From Pegea sp. RAD2-039 (Eukaryota > Chordata > Thaliacea > Salpida > Salpidae): a stretch of DNA of 64,000 nucleotides. Shown one piece after another: positions 35,234 to 48,200 of this stretch. The stretch covers positions 62,001 through 126,000 of the forward strand of contig JAQGEQ010000195.1 in assembly GCA_034620365.1 (NCBI GenBank), given 5' to 3'. Both the position numbers and the translations under genes were made by a program. Position 1 is the first letter of the stretch; every line of letters begins with the position of its first letter. A model generated the notes under the pieces. That model was not told the origin of the DNA. It saw only the letters and a program-made list of their open reading frames with translations, and did no database searches.

Positions 35234-37522
35234 CAATAAATTTAAAAGTAATTAGCTTTTAAAACAAAAACAACTAACTTTAAAAAATCACAAATAAAAC
35301 TCCTATAGAAATTAAATCAATAAACAAAAAAGAATAAAAATATTATCAAAAAAACTGACTTAATCCTATTCTAAACTCTCTAGATCTGATTAGAGAGGAT
35401 CTATGAGAGATGAAGATTTATTTAAAATGTGGTATAAACTTAAAACTCTTTTAAATGAGTTTCAAGTGATGTGAAGATAATTGTTGTTTAGTTCGTCAAA
35501 GTTTGTTTCTTCTTAAGTACTCTCTTTTATTTAGCGACTATATTAGATAAATTGATTGAAACTTCACATATAAGCTGCTAACCACAAATCAACTAACGAA
35601 AAACAACTTAATAAGAACTTGATAGCTATTTACTTTTCTGATTCGACAAAAAGTTTGACAAAAATTACCAACGAACTGATTGAGAAAAACTTTTATTATT
35701 AACTTCATCTGTTTTCATCTTTTGTTATTTTCATTGTTGTCGCGTTGGTGACGTCACAGCTGATACTCGCTCACTTATTTGACAATTACTCACAGCAGTC
35801 ACGTGGTACGCTGAAGTCTTATCATCGAAAGCGTTCATGACGTGACACTTTTGTGTTTGTAATTTTAGGCGAGAATCATTTGTGATTTATCTAATGTTTA
35901 ATCAAAATTTGGGATATTTTGATCATTTAAAAAACTATAAAACTATTTTTAACCTATTCAAATGTTTTATATTTTTAACTAAAAAATATTAATGAGTGTT
36001 GAATTTTCTAAATTTATATATTGAGTCATTTTTTAACCAAATTATTTCATAAGATTCAATTTTAAATAAAATCTATTTAAAAATATAAAAACATTGAACT
36101 GATTTGCATGAAAAGTTTTTCAACAAATCTTCAATTAAAACAACAAAATAACTCCTCAAGCAAAAAGTAGAAATCTATTTAATCTTGATTAATAAGTAAG
36201 CAAAATATTTGATTAATTTTTAATATTAATCACTTTCATTTATATAAATTTGAATTTATTGAAACCGGTTAGAAGAACTGTAAGCTAGTCAAATGAAAGT
36301 TTATTAAAATGATTATGTATAAAATTTAATTTGTTGTGAAGTTAACTCCACTTGAAAACCTCTAAAACATTTATTTATTGATTTGTGTTTCCTGTTCTAC
36401 AGACCTCTTCATCTAAATACTTGTTGATGTTAAAAATAGATAAAACCCTCTAAACCTGGAACAATCAAAAGATTTTAAAAGTCATTTTGCAGATGTTTCG
36501 AAAAGAAATTAATTTCCTGAAAGTTTACTTTAAAGTATTTTTTAAAACTTGTTTCGTAGATGTCTTGTGGTCATTTTTTAGATTACAAAAACTTTTCAAT
36601 TGCTTTAAAATCCTAATTTTCAGAAAATGTCATTTATTTTTAGCATTGAAATGATATTTAGATAAGTTTAGTTGAATTTAATCACAAAAAAATATTCTTT
36701 TCTTTGAATAGAGATTAATAAAGTTTAACATTTACTTAGAATATAAAACTCAGTTTTTGAAAAACAATGTTTGAAGTTAGGAAAATTTTTTGTTTCACAG
36801 AATATTGGTACTTTTATGAAAATGAGACAAAAGCTGAACTTTATCAGATGATATAAGTCATTTTGGAAATTTCAAGTTTAGAATTATTACAAACTCATTT
36901 ATTTTTAATATTTAAATACATCTAGAATAAAATCTTAAGCTGAAACAACTTCTAAGCTCGAGTTACCTTAGAATATAATTAATCAATACAAGCGACTTAA
37001 CTTATATTTGAATGTTGTTGTAACTTATTAATTACTACTAATTGATATCAGAATGATTTTATATATGATTGAAATAAACATTAAAATACTTCTTTAATAA
37101 AATATAATGAGATTTTTTAAAATCATTTCAATTTTACACTTTTTAGGAATTTAATTTAATTGGAAATTAATTATTTATAACTTTTAGATTTGGAATGACT
37201 TCTATTGAATTTTAATCTATTGAGAGAGAAAATATGGCAGGTAAAAAACTAACTGATTCAAGTTTGGATAGCTATTATTAAATGACAGAACAATAACGAA
37301 TTCTTGTTAAAGTCAAATAATAAATATAAAGTTGCCCCTGAATAAACATATGAGTTGAGGACAAAGAAAAGAAAACTAAAAGCAAAAAAGCTTTGTATAA
37401 TAAGACCTTTGGAGATTTAGGAAAGATACAATAACCTTTTAAAGAGATTTGAAGCGTTAAAAAAATATTAGTTTGAATGATGTTCACCGAACCTTTCAAG
37501 ATATTAGAATAGAGCAGTGAAA
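35234..37522. other. Intergenic region between divergent genes
   Basis: Upstream of both the 256-aa gene (-) and the 136-aa gene (+). A less AT-rich block at about 35730-35850 holds TGACGTCA (about 35750), a CACGTG E-box (about 35802) and CATGACGTGAC (about 35837), and is a candidate promoter for the minus-strand gene. The rest is AT-rich with no exon seen; the minus ORF 37278-37559 is an antisense shadow. Confidence 0.45.
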
Positions 37523-38534
37523 ATGTCGGATGTTGGTAAAAAGAAATCGAAAGAGTCAACTTCCGAGCACGTGAAAGCCAAGATCCTGCAGTGCAAGATT
37601 CAGTTAGAACACAATCTCAAGCTCATGAGTTTGAATCATAATTCGACGGTAAAAAAAAACAAAGCTGAAACCAGGTCAATAGTTTTTATAATATTTGTTA
37701 GAAAAAGATATTTGAACCAAATTAGAATGACTTTATTGTTTGAGAATTTAATCAGCTTAATTTTTAGTTAAGAATTTTTTTATTGTTTTTATAACTTATC
37801 TGGGAATTATTTAAAATTTTCGCAATTATTCACATTTAGTTCAATAATGTTTGAATTCAGTTCAACTTTCTTTGGTCATATTATTTACTCATCATAATTA
37901 TTTATTTTTTTATTAATTATTATTCGTCTATGGTTTGATCTTCCAGAATTTAATAATCATAAAAGTTATAGAAATCAAAACCGATCAAATACAAATAAAA
38001 TGATGAAGTTTGAAAAATACGATTTCTTATTTTGTCTTATCTATCTACAACTAATTTGTTAAAAAGTTTTAACAAAAGTTAAAAAATGAATGATTTTGGA
38101 GAAAATCTGAATAAAACTTATGAAGCCACTTTTTTGAGTAGTAATAATAATGTAAAAAACATTAAATATTAATTTTAAACATTTTAAACTAAAGCGATGA
38201 TACTAATGAAAGATTCTTGTAGGACAATTTTGGCTTTTTATCAAAACTTACGCAAACATTCTGGAAACAATATCTCAACAGCACAACCTAGCGGAAAGTA
38301 AATTTTTGATAACAGTTTGTCAAATGATTGATGACGTCATTTACCAGCAGAAGTAATCAACAGTTTTCGAGCTTTCGCTGCAATCCACGAATGGAGTTTG
38401 GATCAACAGATTACAACTCTGGACTTGCTTCAACTCTTGCAAGAGCTCATTACTGTCGCGTGCACTTCAATAGCGACCACGTGATTGAACGTCACCAGAA
38501 GCGGAAGAGGCTTGCGTGGCCTGAGAAGCAGTAA
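37523..38534 (+). CDS. Three-exon gene for a 136-aa basic protein of unknown function
   Basis: Exons 37523-37674, 38223-38297 and 38351-38534 join in phase 2 twice to 411 nt (136 aa plus stop). It begins MSDVGKKKSKESTSEHVKAK, followed by a short helical stretch (ILQCKIQLEHNLKLM), then TRTILAFYQNLRKHSG, and ends with SFRCNPRMEFGS, STLARAHYCRVHF and HQKRKRLAWPEKQ. No signal peptide, no TM segment. Family not recognised. The second intron (38298-38350, 53 nt) contains TGATGACGTCAT, the same palindrome as the cadherin mini-introns. An AATAAA near 38567 may be its poly(A) signal. Confidence 0.65.
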
Positions 38535-41500
38535 CATTTTGATGTTATACAAATTTGCAATCAGCCAATAAAACAATCTGTCGAAGCCATGAAATCAATC
38601 AATGTAGAAATAAGGTTTTAAATTACAAAAAAAAAGCTTGGCAGTTTTTGAAATCTGCTATTTTGAAAGATTTTTCTAATTGTCTTTTGTTGACCACTAA
38701 ATCCCTAACAGGCTGGTTGATCAGTCTTGAAGCTTACCACTGGTCTGCGGTGAGCTCCTTTGATATACTTTAGTCGCAACATTGAATCCTATTTCGTCTG
38801 AGTTGATGTTAAAAAATGAAAATTTTTAACTCCTCAGTTAAACAAAACATCAAAGCTTTTTCCCGACGTTTCTGTTTTTGTTTTTGTTTTCTGTAACAAT
38901 CAAAAGACGCCGCTAAAAATACTTTTTAGTAATAATAGTGAGAAACTATAACAGAAATGTTGTTTATATCTTTCTGTTCACTTTCATGTAACAAAATATT
39001 CGATATTAACGAAGTATTTGCATATTTTCAAATATGTAGTTGAGAAATTGTCAAGTTTAAAAACTGATTTTCGATTAAATATTTTGAAATTATTTGAAGG
39101 TCTGCAGAGTAATCGATTTGACAAATTGATGACAAGATATCTCTTCTCATTTATTTAATGAAATTAAACTTAACACTTTTTAAGCTTCTTTTTTAAACCA
39201 ATAAATCAAAATTTATTTAATGTGAAACACAGTAAGTTATTATTAGTTGAACAAAAGTCAACTTCAAATTTGCCAATAATAGTTGAATTTCACTTATTAA
39301 GAACTCCTTTCAGCAATTTTCTATTTTTTGATCGAACTCAATCACAATATAAGAGTATTAGAAGAAACCCAATTTTTAAATCAAACACTGAACAAGTAAT
39401 CTGTGGCATTATAATAGCTTGATTTGTTTAACTTCTAAAATAAAAGAATTTCCATTTACAAAGTACTTACTTTTATGTAAACAAGATTAATTGCTAAGTA
39501 ATACAGGAGAAACATCAATTAAAAAGTGAAGGAAACCCTTACTGCCTTTCTTACATAGAATATTGCAGTTGTATTTTCTAGCATGAAATCATAAAGTAAA
39601 TTGAAAATAATTGATTTTCCATCAATATTAATATTCTGTTGAAATTGTCAATTTTTTGACTGATGTATTCATTAGGTTTTGCTTAAAATGATAGAAATCT
39701 TTGTATTATGTAAAGGTGAAAGATTCATCAAATAATTGATAGATAAAATAGGTTTAAATTAGAGTAAATTAGGATGATCCAAACAAGATTTATCGGAGAT
39801 ACAAGTTGTATTTTAGTAAATCTTTTTTCTAAAGGTTATTACACCTTAAGTTGGATGTTGAAAAATATTTTAACGCTTCTTTAATAAATATTTCGTGAGA
39901 TTTGGTTAAGTTTAATAATATCCTAAACAATTTATCTTAAAATAGCAAAACTGTGTCTTTGATAACAGATTTTCTGTATAAATATCCGGATTTGTAGAAA
40001 GTAGACAACAAATTCCACGCAATATCAGATAATTTGTGCTGACTGTTTCAAAGTGTTGGTGGCATTCAAACAAATACTTTTTTCAGATAAAAATAGACAT
40101 GTTAAAGTTTTTATCTTCTTGTTTATAAAATAAGTAAAAGAACAATAGTGTTTGTCTACAACTCAAAAGATTATTTTAGTCGCTGCTAACAATGACGACA
40201 TTTTGTATTTTTAATTCCTTCCAATGGTACAGTACAGTTAACTTAATTCATGATAACCGTTTAGTTGCCATTAAGTACAAGCCGCCTATCTTATTCACGT
40301 TTAAGTGTCAGGTTAGCCAAAATATATCGAATGAAGTAACAATTGATTGATTGATATGTGGTTCATGAAAGTAACAAAAATGCTTTGCTGACGTTAGTGT
40401 AAGGATGTAATGACTTTCCACACTGTAAAGCTTATTGTTATAAATTACAATTGTTTTAATTACCAAAATTAGAAAAAGAAAAAGATGTCTGAAAAATTAA
40501 AACATGAAGAATATTGATTTTAGTTTTTGTTCAATTTAAAAAGATTTAAACATCCTCTAAGTTTCTTGAAAAATCCTATTTTCACTTAACTTTAATCTTT
40601 TGTTAATACGATTGCTTGAACTATCAACAAACTTAAGAGTAAAATTCTGGAGTTTTTGTAGCTTTTAAACTCTGAATCTTCACTGCAGTCTTCATATTTA
40701 TATCATTGAATCACGCAGTGGTTACTTCAACTAGATAAAAGGCGGTAGAGATTTAAAGGATTTAAAAGATCTAATCTTCGTTGAAGAGTATTTTTAAACT
40801 GATAGATTTGAAAATGAAATCCTAAAAGAGCTAGTAGCTGCTATCTTTACTGTTTACAACTCTTCTGGCTTCTTACAATCTGAGTAATATTTTTGTTTGA
40901 CGGATGGCGTGCGAACGATGAAAGATTAGCGGGGATGCCCGTCGAAGGATCGTCATCATGTTCTTCTTCTCGTTTGACGCATTTAGTGAATAACGTGGTG
41001 AAAAGTAATTAATTTTTATTCATTTCAGAGATGGTTTTATTAAACCAAATTATTTTACATCTAAGAAATTTCTAATCTAATTTCGATTTATTATCTTCAA
41101 AGGGCCAGCAGATGTTTGCTTTCAATTTTATGGTGATAAGAAAGATAAAAAATAAATAAAAAGAAGAGATATAAAATATTGAAATCGGATGAAAATAACT
41201 GTTTTAATCAAATGCTTCAGATATTTAAAATATTATTTTTCAGTTGTTACATCAGAAAAAGAAGAAGAAAAATTTTATTACTGACCGAAATCTGTAACAG
41301 ATATCAAAATGTTGTTTGCTTAGCTTTGCAAAGATTCATTTTGAAGCTAAGATCAAAGTAGAAATTAATCTGTAAATATATTAAACAAAGAAGCTGTAAC
41401 TAGCCACGGGAAGCCGGTCCATTTGGTTTGAAGTTATCCCATTGAGGTCAGAATTACAATAATGTAAATAAAAATGGAAATTTTTAGGTTAGGGTCAGAA

Positions 41501-41799
41501 TATAAAGATCCTCAATAAATCTTTCATTCTTAAAAGAAAACGAATATCTAAGTGATGACACTAAAAGCGACCTTTTAACTTATGACGTTAACAAACAAGG
41601 ATTTTATTAGCTTTCGACTTGTTAACATCAGCAAAATACTCGGTTGTCATTGGCTGAGACAACATCAGCAACGATTTTGAGTCATACACAAAACAAGGAT
41701 GACGTCATAAGAGCCACGAGTCAGTGGAGCTAACGACATCGAGTCAGGCACTCAAGGTCGCTTAGCATATACGTACGAACCTTCAAACTGATATTTGAG
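38535..41799. other. AT-rich intergenic region
   Basis: No supported gene. A less AT-rich block at 40890-41010 is open for about 50 codons on the minus strand and about 25 on the plus strand, but no start or acceptor makes either convincing. The block at 41590-41800 (with TGACGTCA near 41700) may be a promoter. Confidence 0.4.
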
Positions 41800-42244
41800 A
41801 TGCTGCCGCTTTGGTTAGCCCAGCTGTTACTTTATTCAGTAAATAGGTTTCTGTTTATCTGCAATTGGCTGTTCAAACTTTATCGAAAATTCGGCTGAAA
41901 CTAATTGAAAGTCAAACTGGTGGGAGGGTCTGGTTATTTCGTTGTTTAAGTCGGACGATTATCAAACAACAAAGAAAGAAATCAAACACAATCCATCAAA
42001 GTTGGCTGCAAGAGGTTGGAATTTTTATAAACTACACAAACATCTTTTGTATAGACTCAATAAGAAACTAGTTAGATGGTCGAAGCTGCTGATCTTAACT
42101 ACGCCCCCTTTACATTGTTCAGTTTCTGTCCTTTTCATTCTTTGCTTTTGCAACAATCTTATTATTGTGGTTTCATTTTTTCTACAGCTTTTCAATGGAA
42201 AGTTATTAATGTGCTTATTCGTTGCTTCAAATAAACAAAGCTAA
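41800..42244 (+). CDS. Candidate small secreted/membrane peptide gene (two exons)
   Basis: A possible first exon 41800-41838 codes for MLPLWLAQLLLYS, signal-like, and ends at a phase-0 donor (gtaaat). A phase-0 acceptor after TTGTTTAAG opens exon 41951-42244, which begins SDDYQTTKKEIKHNPSKLAA, continues with a basic amphipathic part (LHKHLLYRLNKKLVRW) and has a hydrophobic C-terminal segment. Total 110 aa. The stop codon overlaps an AATAAA. The 5' flank is less AT-rich than its surroundings, as expected of a promoter. No homology recognised; the model may be wrong in the intron or wholly spurious. Confidence 0.25.
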
Positions 42245-45200
42245 TAAAAGTTTTTAAATTTGTATGCAAAGAATAAGCTAAAATGATTCAAATGGCATCA
42301 ACTGTAGTAGAAGCCATGAAATGTTTAAAATATTTGTAAACTTACCGGCTAATTTAGTTGGTAGTAGCGCGATAAATCGTTAGAGCGGTTTTTCTTTTGT
42401 TGTAGTGTTTAGTTTCATTGAGTTTTTATCTTTAATTAAATTCTGCTCGTCGAAAAACCTTTCATAAATTTAGTTTATTGCTTGTATTAGTATGTGTACA
42501 TTAATAACAAGGACACAATTTTATTACTGCAACGACAATTTTAATATACTTGCTGAAGTAGGGTTTCGGTTTTGTCCAGAATGATTTCGTATGAATAATT
42601 TTCTTTCTTTTTTGAAGCCATCATAAGATGGAGAACCCTATAATGTGGTTAACAAATATCTAAAAATTGGGAAATTTCACTTATTGAAACCTGGACAAAA
42701 CATTCACACGTCAATTGGTCTGGTTTCTTCTAAAACTTATTTTGGAAGGAGCATTTTTGTACTTTTGAAAACATGAAATGAAACTTTCAAAACTTTGATT
42801 TTCTAAATTAAATCAGTTACAGCATGTGTCAACAACTTGTTAATCTCATCAAAATATTTCTAAGATTAAAAGTTTTCCAACTTTAACACAATTATTTAAA
42901 TATAATAAAAAGATCTATTAATCGAATACAATTAAAGCCTTACTAGGGCGTTTACTACACCTTAGTTTAAAGGCGTTTAAAATTTAAGATTGATAAACTT
43001 TACTTTTAGGATTATAATCATTTGTGCGAGTCATCAAATATCTCACATTGCATTAGGCTTGTTTTTGAAGGTGCTAAATAACCCTCTATATTTAGAAAAT
43101 ATGTTGTAATTTATAAGTTATAATCTATCAAAGGATTGAATTTGACATTTTATAAAATACTCGAGGAGAAATAAATCTCTACACAAGAAATTGATAAAAG
43201 TCAATCGTTAAAGATTAATCGTTTTATTTTCCATAATTAGATTTTTAGTGAACTTTGTAAAAGCTAAAGAAATACCAAACCCAAAAAACACAGATTAAGT
43301 CGAGCAGAAGAAGCAGTTACTCAAAAGTGACTTGTGATAATCGAATTGAAAAATTGACTCAATTTTATTGGCTTATTACATTCTACTAATAACTGTGTCA
43401 AAAAACATCCCCTTAATAGCAGCTGTGAATTGAAAGCTTGGCGAATATTTCAGAAACACCTGTGTTTTATATAAAAGGTAATAAATCTCTACTCTTGAAT
43501 CAACACCAACCACCCTTTTTCTTACTATTCACACCTGTCACTATAACTTCTCAATATTTTCGTGTCGTTGCTATAGAAACAGCTTGCAGCTAAGAGCTAT
43601 ACAAGAGAGTCACTGGTTGCCTTGAAAATCATGAGTTGGTTTCGAGTCTTTATGGAAGCCTACTAGTCTGAAAATCTTGTTAACTGCATAGACGGAAACC
43701 ATTTGGCTTCTGCGCCAGAATGAATGATCAGTACATGACGTAATAAGACTACCATGACGTCATAAGCATACCTTGGACAACATAAGATAGTAGCAGAACA
43801 TTCCGTAGTAATCACATCATGTTTTGAACGATTTGTTTATTGTTTGAATTCGAAAAAAAAACTATTTTTATTTTATATTTTCCAAGTTTAGAATATCTGT
43901 AATCAATCAAAGTTTCAAGTGCTAATTACAGATTAAAATCTTCAATGGAAAATTGTTGTACCACAAAATGAAACAAGTTTGTTTGTATAAATATTTACAT
44001 AATAGAAATAAAATCCGTTACAACTAAAACTTTGTTAAGTTTGATTATCAATCACTAACTTTGATGTATTCAGTAGTGTGTTATCAATCAGAAGATCACG
44101 TGACCTGATGTCATCTAGTAGCCAAATTTCTGCAATCAATTTCAACTGAAGTTAATTTACAAAAAATTGAAGCAGATAAACAAATCAGTTTTGATCAGCT
44201 CAAACCTGATTGGTTACTTCAATTGTTTGTTTCCCGCCAGATAGTTACGAAACGGATATAGTTGGTCACATGATCAGTTGAAAGCTTACCGCGTTTAAAT
44301 ACGGTAAAGATAAAAATGGGGAGGGACCGATACTACAGAGAAGTTGGGCAAACAAATAGAAAGGCAACAAAGATATATCACTTCAGCTTTACTTAAGCCC
44401 TACAAACTTTTTCATGACAGATAAAACACATTTGTTCTATTTCTCACTAGATGAAGTGATTATATTTTAACTTAAAGTAAATAGAAGATAGTAATATGAT
44501 GGGGTTGAACGGTTTTTTGAGTTCAAACAGTTTTTAATTAGCAAAATCTGAAGATATTTAGTTTGATGAACAACACGAAACTTAAATAAAAAAGTATTAG
44601 TATAAAGATAAACAATAAATAAATTAAGGCTTTGAAGTATTGAAATGTTTGAAAAAGATCTTATATCGTTCAGTAAATGTTTTCTTTTTATATTTTCCGT
44701 TTACTATATGTCAACACAAAAATAGAGAAAGTCTTTAAAGTAGAGCTACAAAGTTTATAAGAATACCTTTAAAAAAAGTTCTTCAATTTTAGAATGATTT
44801 ACCTTTCAGCTTTCGATATGTTAACATCAAATAAATCAAAACATCATTAAAATCAAAATTGATATACTACTTATCTTTAGTAAGTAAAAAAACCTATGGA
44901 GGCCTCGTTTTTTTTCATAACCCACACAAGGCAAAATAACAGGAAAGATTTTACACAATTTAAGATGACGAAATAGCGACAAACTTAGAAAAGAAGCGGT
45001 TATCTTAACATGGCTACAAAACTATTTCTAGATATCATAATGCGTAGTTCCGATTCGGAAGAAGTGAATTTTCGCTACATCTAATAAGCATGCTGTGTGG
45101 TTAGCAGCTTATTTCATGCTTACAAGCTTTGTTCCATGAAAAGACACAAGAAAATTGTTTTTCAGTCAAAACAAGACAAAATAAGAACAGATAATGTTTA

Positions 45201-48200
45201 AAGTTGAAGACCTTACAAGCACTTATGTTTCAGTTATTTTGATCGTGCTGAAAAACTGATTCAAACATTTCAAGGTCGTACGAATTGATTTTTAAAAACT
45301 GTTTTCATTTGCAGATGTTACTTTGTATAAATGAGCTTATCAACAATTTTACGAAACATATCGTAAGATTCCCTTTTAGTTGCAAAACAAAATGATTAAG
45401 TACGGAAGTTACGATAAGAATGTATTTATGATAGACAGCAAGCTTGTTGTAGTGTTTCACAAATTTGCTACATTCTCTTAACAAGCAATACAGCTTAGTA
45501 ACACCCAACGGGTCACGTCTTCTTAACAAGAAAAGTTTTGTTTTTGTCTAACAAATACTTTGTAACTTGTTGAACGAATTGAATAACATTTTGAAATGTT
45601 CAATTCTTTTTTGATGGCGATGAATGTTTATCTAGTTACTACCTATCTTAATAGTTTTAGATTTTCTTCATCTACAGTCAATATTTATTCTATTTTAGAG
45701 TAAGTTTTCCAAATAAATCAAAAAATAACAGTCTTAGTAAGTGATTTATGGCGAATTTATTTCAAAACATGAACTTAAAACTTGCTTTTGATTTTCTATT
45801 TTCTAATCAACTGTAAATAATGATGAAATGGTTTCTAGTATCTGACAAAGTCAGATTATTTTCATAAAAACTTGTATAGCAATAAAACATCTTTTGATTT
45901 TCCAGTCATTTATTCTCAATATTATATTTTATTACTTGTAAAACTTTGTAATTTATCAAAAAATAAAATTTGGTGAATTTGAACAAAGAAGTTCAAACAA
46001 TTTTTTCTCATCAATTTACAAAGATATTTTCAAAATTTTATTATTATACTAAAATTAAAGACTTTAAATTTGGTGAGAAATACCTGTAAAATTAAACTTG
46101 CAATTTTATATTTTTTGTTTTTCATCTTGATTTTTATATTTCTTCAAAGAAGACTTCAAGCATTTTTGTCAACAACATCTAAATGTTTTAATTTTATTTA
46201 TTTTAAAGAACACTTTTGTATTTATGGAAACTACAATTTAAATTTGCTTGTTTCAAAAGTTTTTTTCTTATTAAATATTTTCAAATAAAATTTTTTTTGA
46301 ACAAAAATATTTAATTCTATTTATAATCAGTAAAAAATAAAAATTTATTATCTCTAATTCGTAAACAAATTTCTGGTGATGTAATAAGTTATATATGTAA
46401 ATGAAGTAAATAGTCTAACTAAAAAAATCTTAAAGCGAGATTACAACGCAATAAATAAATAAATAAAGTCATATAGATTAAAATTGGTTTTTAAATTGAA
46501 ATTTAATTGATTTTCTAATATAATCACTTTATTGATTAGCATAAATCTATTCAAATAAAAGTATTTTAATTCATGATAAAATTTTTTAAATTGATGCTTT
46601 ATTGTGACTAAAACCAAAATTTTAAACATAAAAATAAAGTTTTATTGTAAAAGCGAAAGCTGTTATTAGTATGTAGGGCGACTAACCACACTAAAGTGAG
46701 TTTTTTTAGATCAACTGTGGTTTAGTTTATGATTACTGTAAAGAGCTGTTTAAGGAAACACCAGTAAACGTTTTGAGTAATATTTTAGGAATAATCAAAT
46801 TCTCTTTTCAGTCAGATAGTAAATTATCTTTATCTTCTATTTTCGTGGTTAGCCTTCCTCTCTTAGAAAATGCAGCTAAATATAACCACTTGCATCAATA
46901 ACCTCACCCTACTCTCTCATAAGTTTCAACGTCATTCTTCTAACTGATAGTAGATGACGTCATGATGTCAATAAGCAAGTAGATGACGTCATGATGTCAA
47001 TAAGCAAGTGAATTGCGTCACGATTACGTTGTGGACTCGAATAATGAAATTGGTGATAAGAAAGGAAATGAAATTTGTAAAAACAAAGAAAGAAACAAAT
47101 AAATTGCTGTTGAATAAGAATTCAGTTTCAATTTGAAGATAATTAAGATAGATAAAATCCATTTTAAAAATTTTGGTATCACTTTTCAAAGGTGCAAAGA
47201 TTTTAAACTTGAAGCTAAACTTTCTCTAAATTTCTTTTATTTAAAAACTTCGATAAAAAATATCGAAAAATAATGACCAGTTAAACAAAAATAGTTTTAA
47301 TCGTGAGAGGCTGGTTTTTGAAAAAAAAAATTGTTGGGAATAATCATCTACAGATGATCGACTTTTGGATTTAGAAAATATAAATTTTTTGACGTATTCA
47401 AGATGAAGAGATGGAAATTTTCGCTTCTCATACCTTCCAATTATCAGTTGAATGACAGTCTAGAAGCTATTTTTGAAAAGTGAAAAGTTTTTCTGATAAA
47501 TTAAACATAAAAGCAAAAAATTGAAAATGAAAATGTTTTGATTGTTAAAACTGTTGATAGATCGATTTTGATAGAAAGAGTCCTCGAATTTAAAGGTGAT
47601 TTTTGATCAGTTTTTAGATTTTCAGCAATTCCTAAAACTTATCTTTCAACTTTTATCAACAATATTTGTCTTTTTGCATATTGATTACAATAAAACTGCT
47701 TAATAGGAACAAATGTCAAAGTATTTGCTAACAACATTAATTACGATTAGTTTTATCAACAAATAATTGTTTTGTTTGTAAATATTATCTCAACAATCAA
47801 TTTTATCTTAAAATTAGTTCGATTGGTTTTAAATGCAATCATGAACACATAAATAGAACAAACTCAAATGAACAAATAGATAAATAAGTTGATGTCGGAA
47901 CACCATCATCAGATTTCTGTTTGTCTTGAAATATCACCCACAAATGGTTACAAGTTATTTTTAATTGATTAGTTTACAAAGATATTTAAAGAATAGTTAT
48001 AATTAAATCCTAACAATTATGCTTAAGGTCAAGTTGATATAAGCGACTGTAATACTGATGAAATGACAAAAATTGTCAAAGCTAAAGTTCCAACAAATTT
48101 ATCATAATATCATCGAAAGTTACCTATTGAATTGTTTCTACAAGTTGTTTGATGAAAAGGTAGTTGTAAAAGCTGTTACTAGATGTTGTAAGAGTGCTTG

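Noticed and set aside
40890..41010. Less AT-rich block open on both strands (minus: KREEEHDDDPSTGIPANLSS)
   Set aside because: No start codon or splice acceptor gives a sensible exon on either strand; may be a regulatory island.
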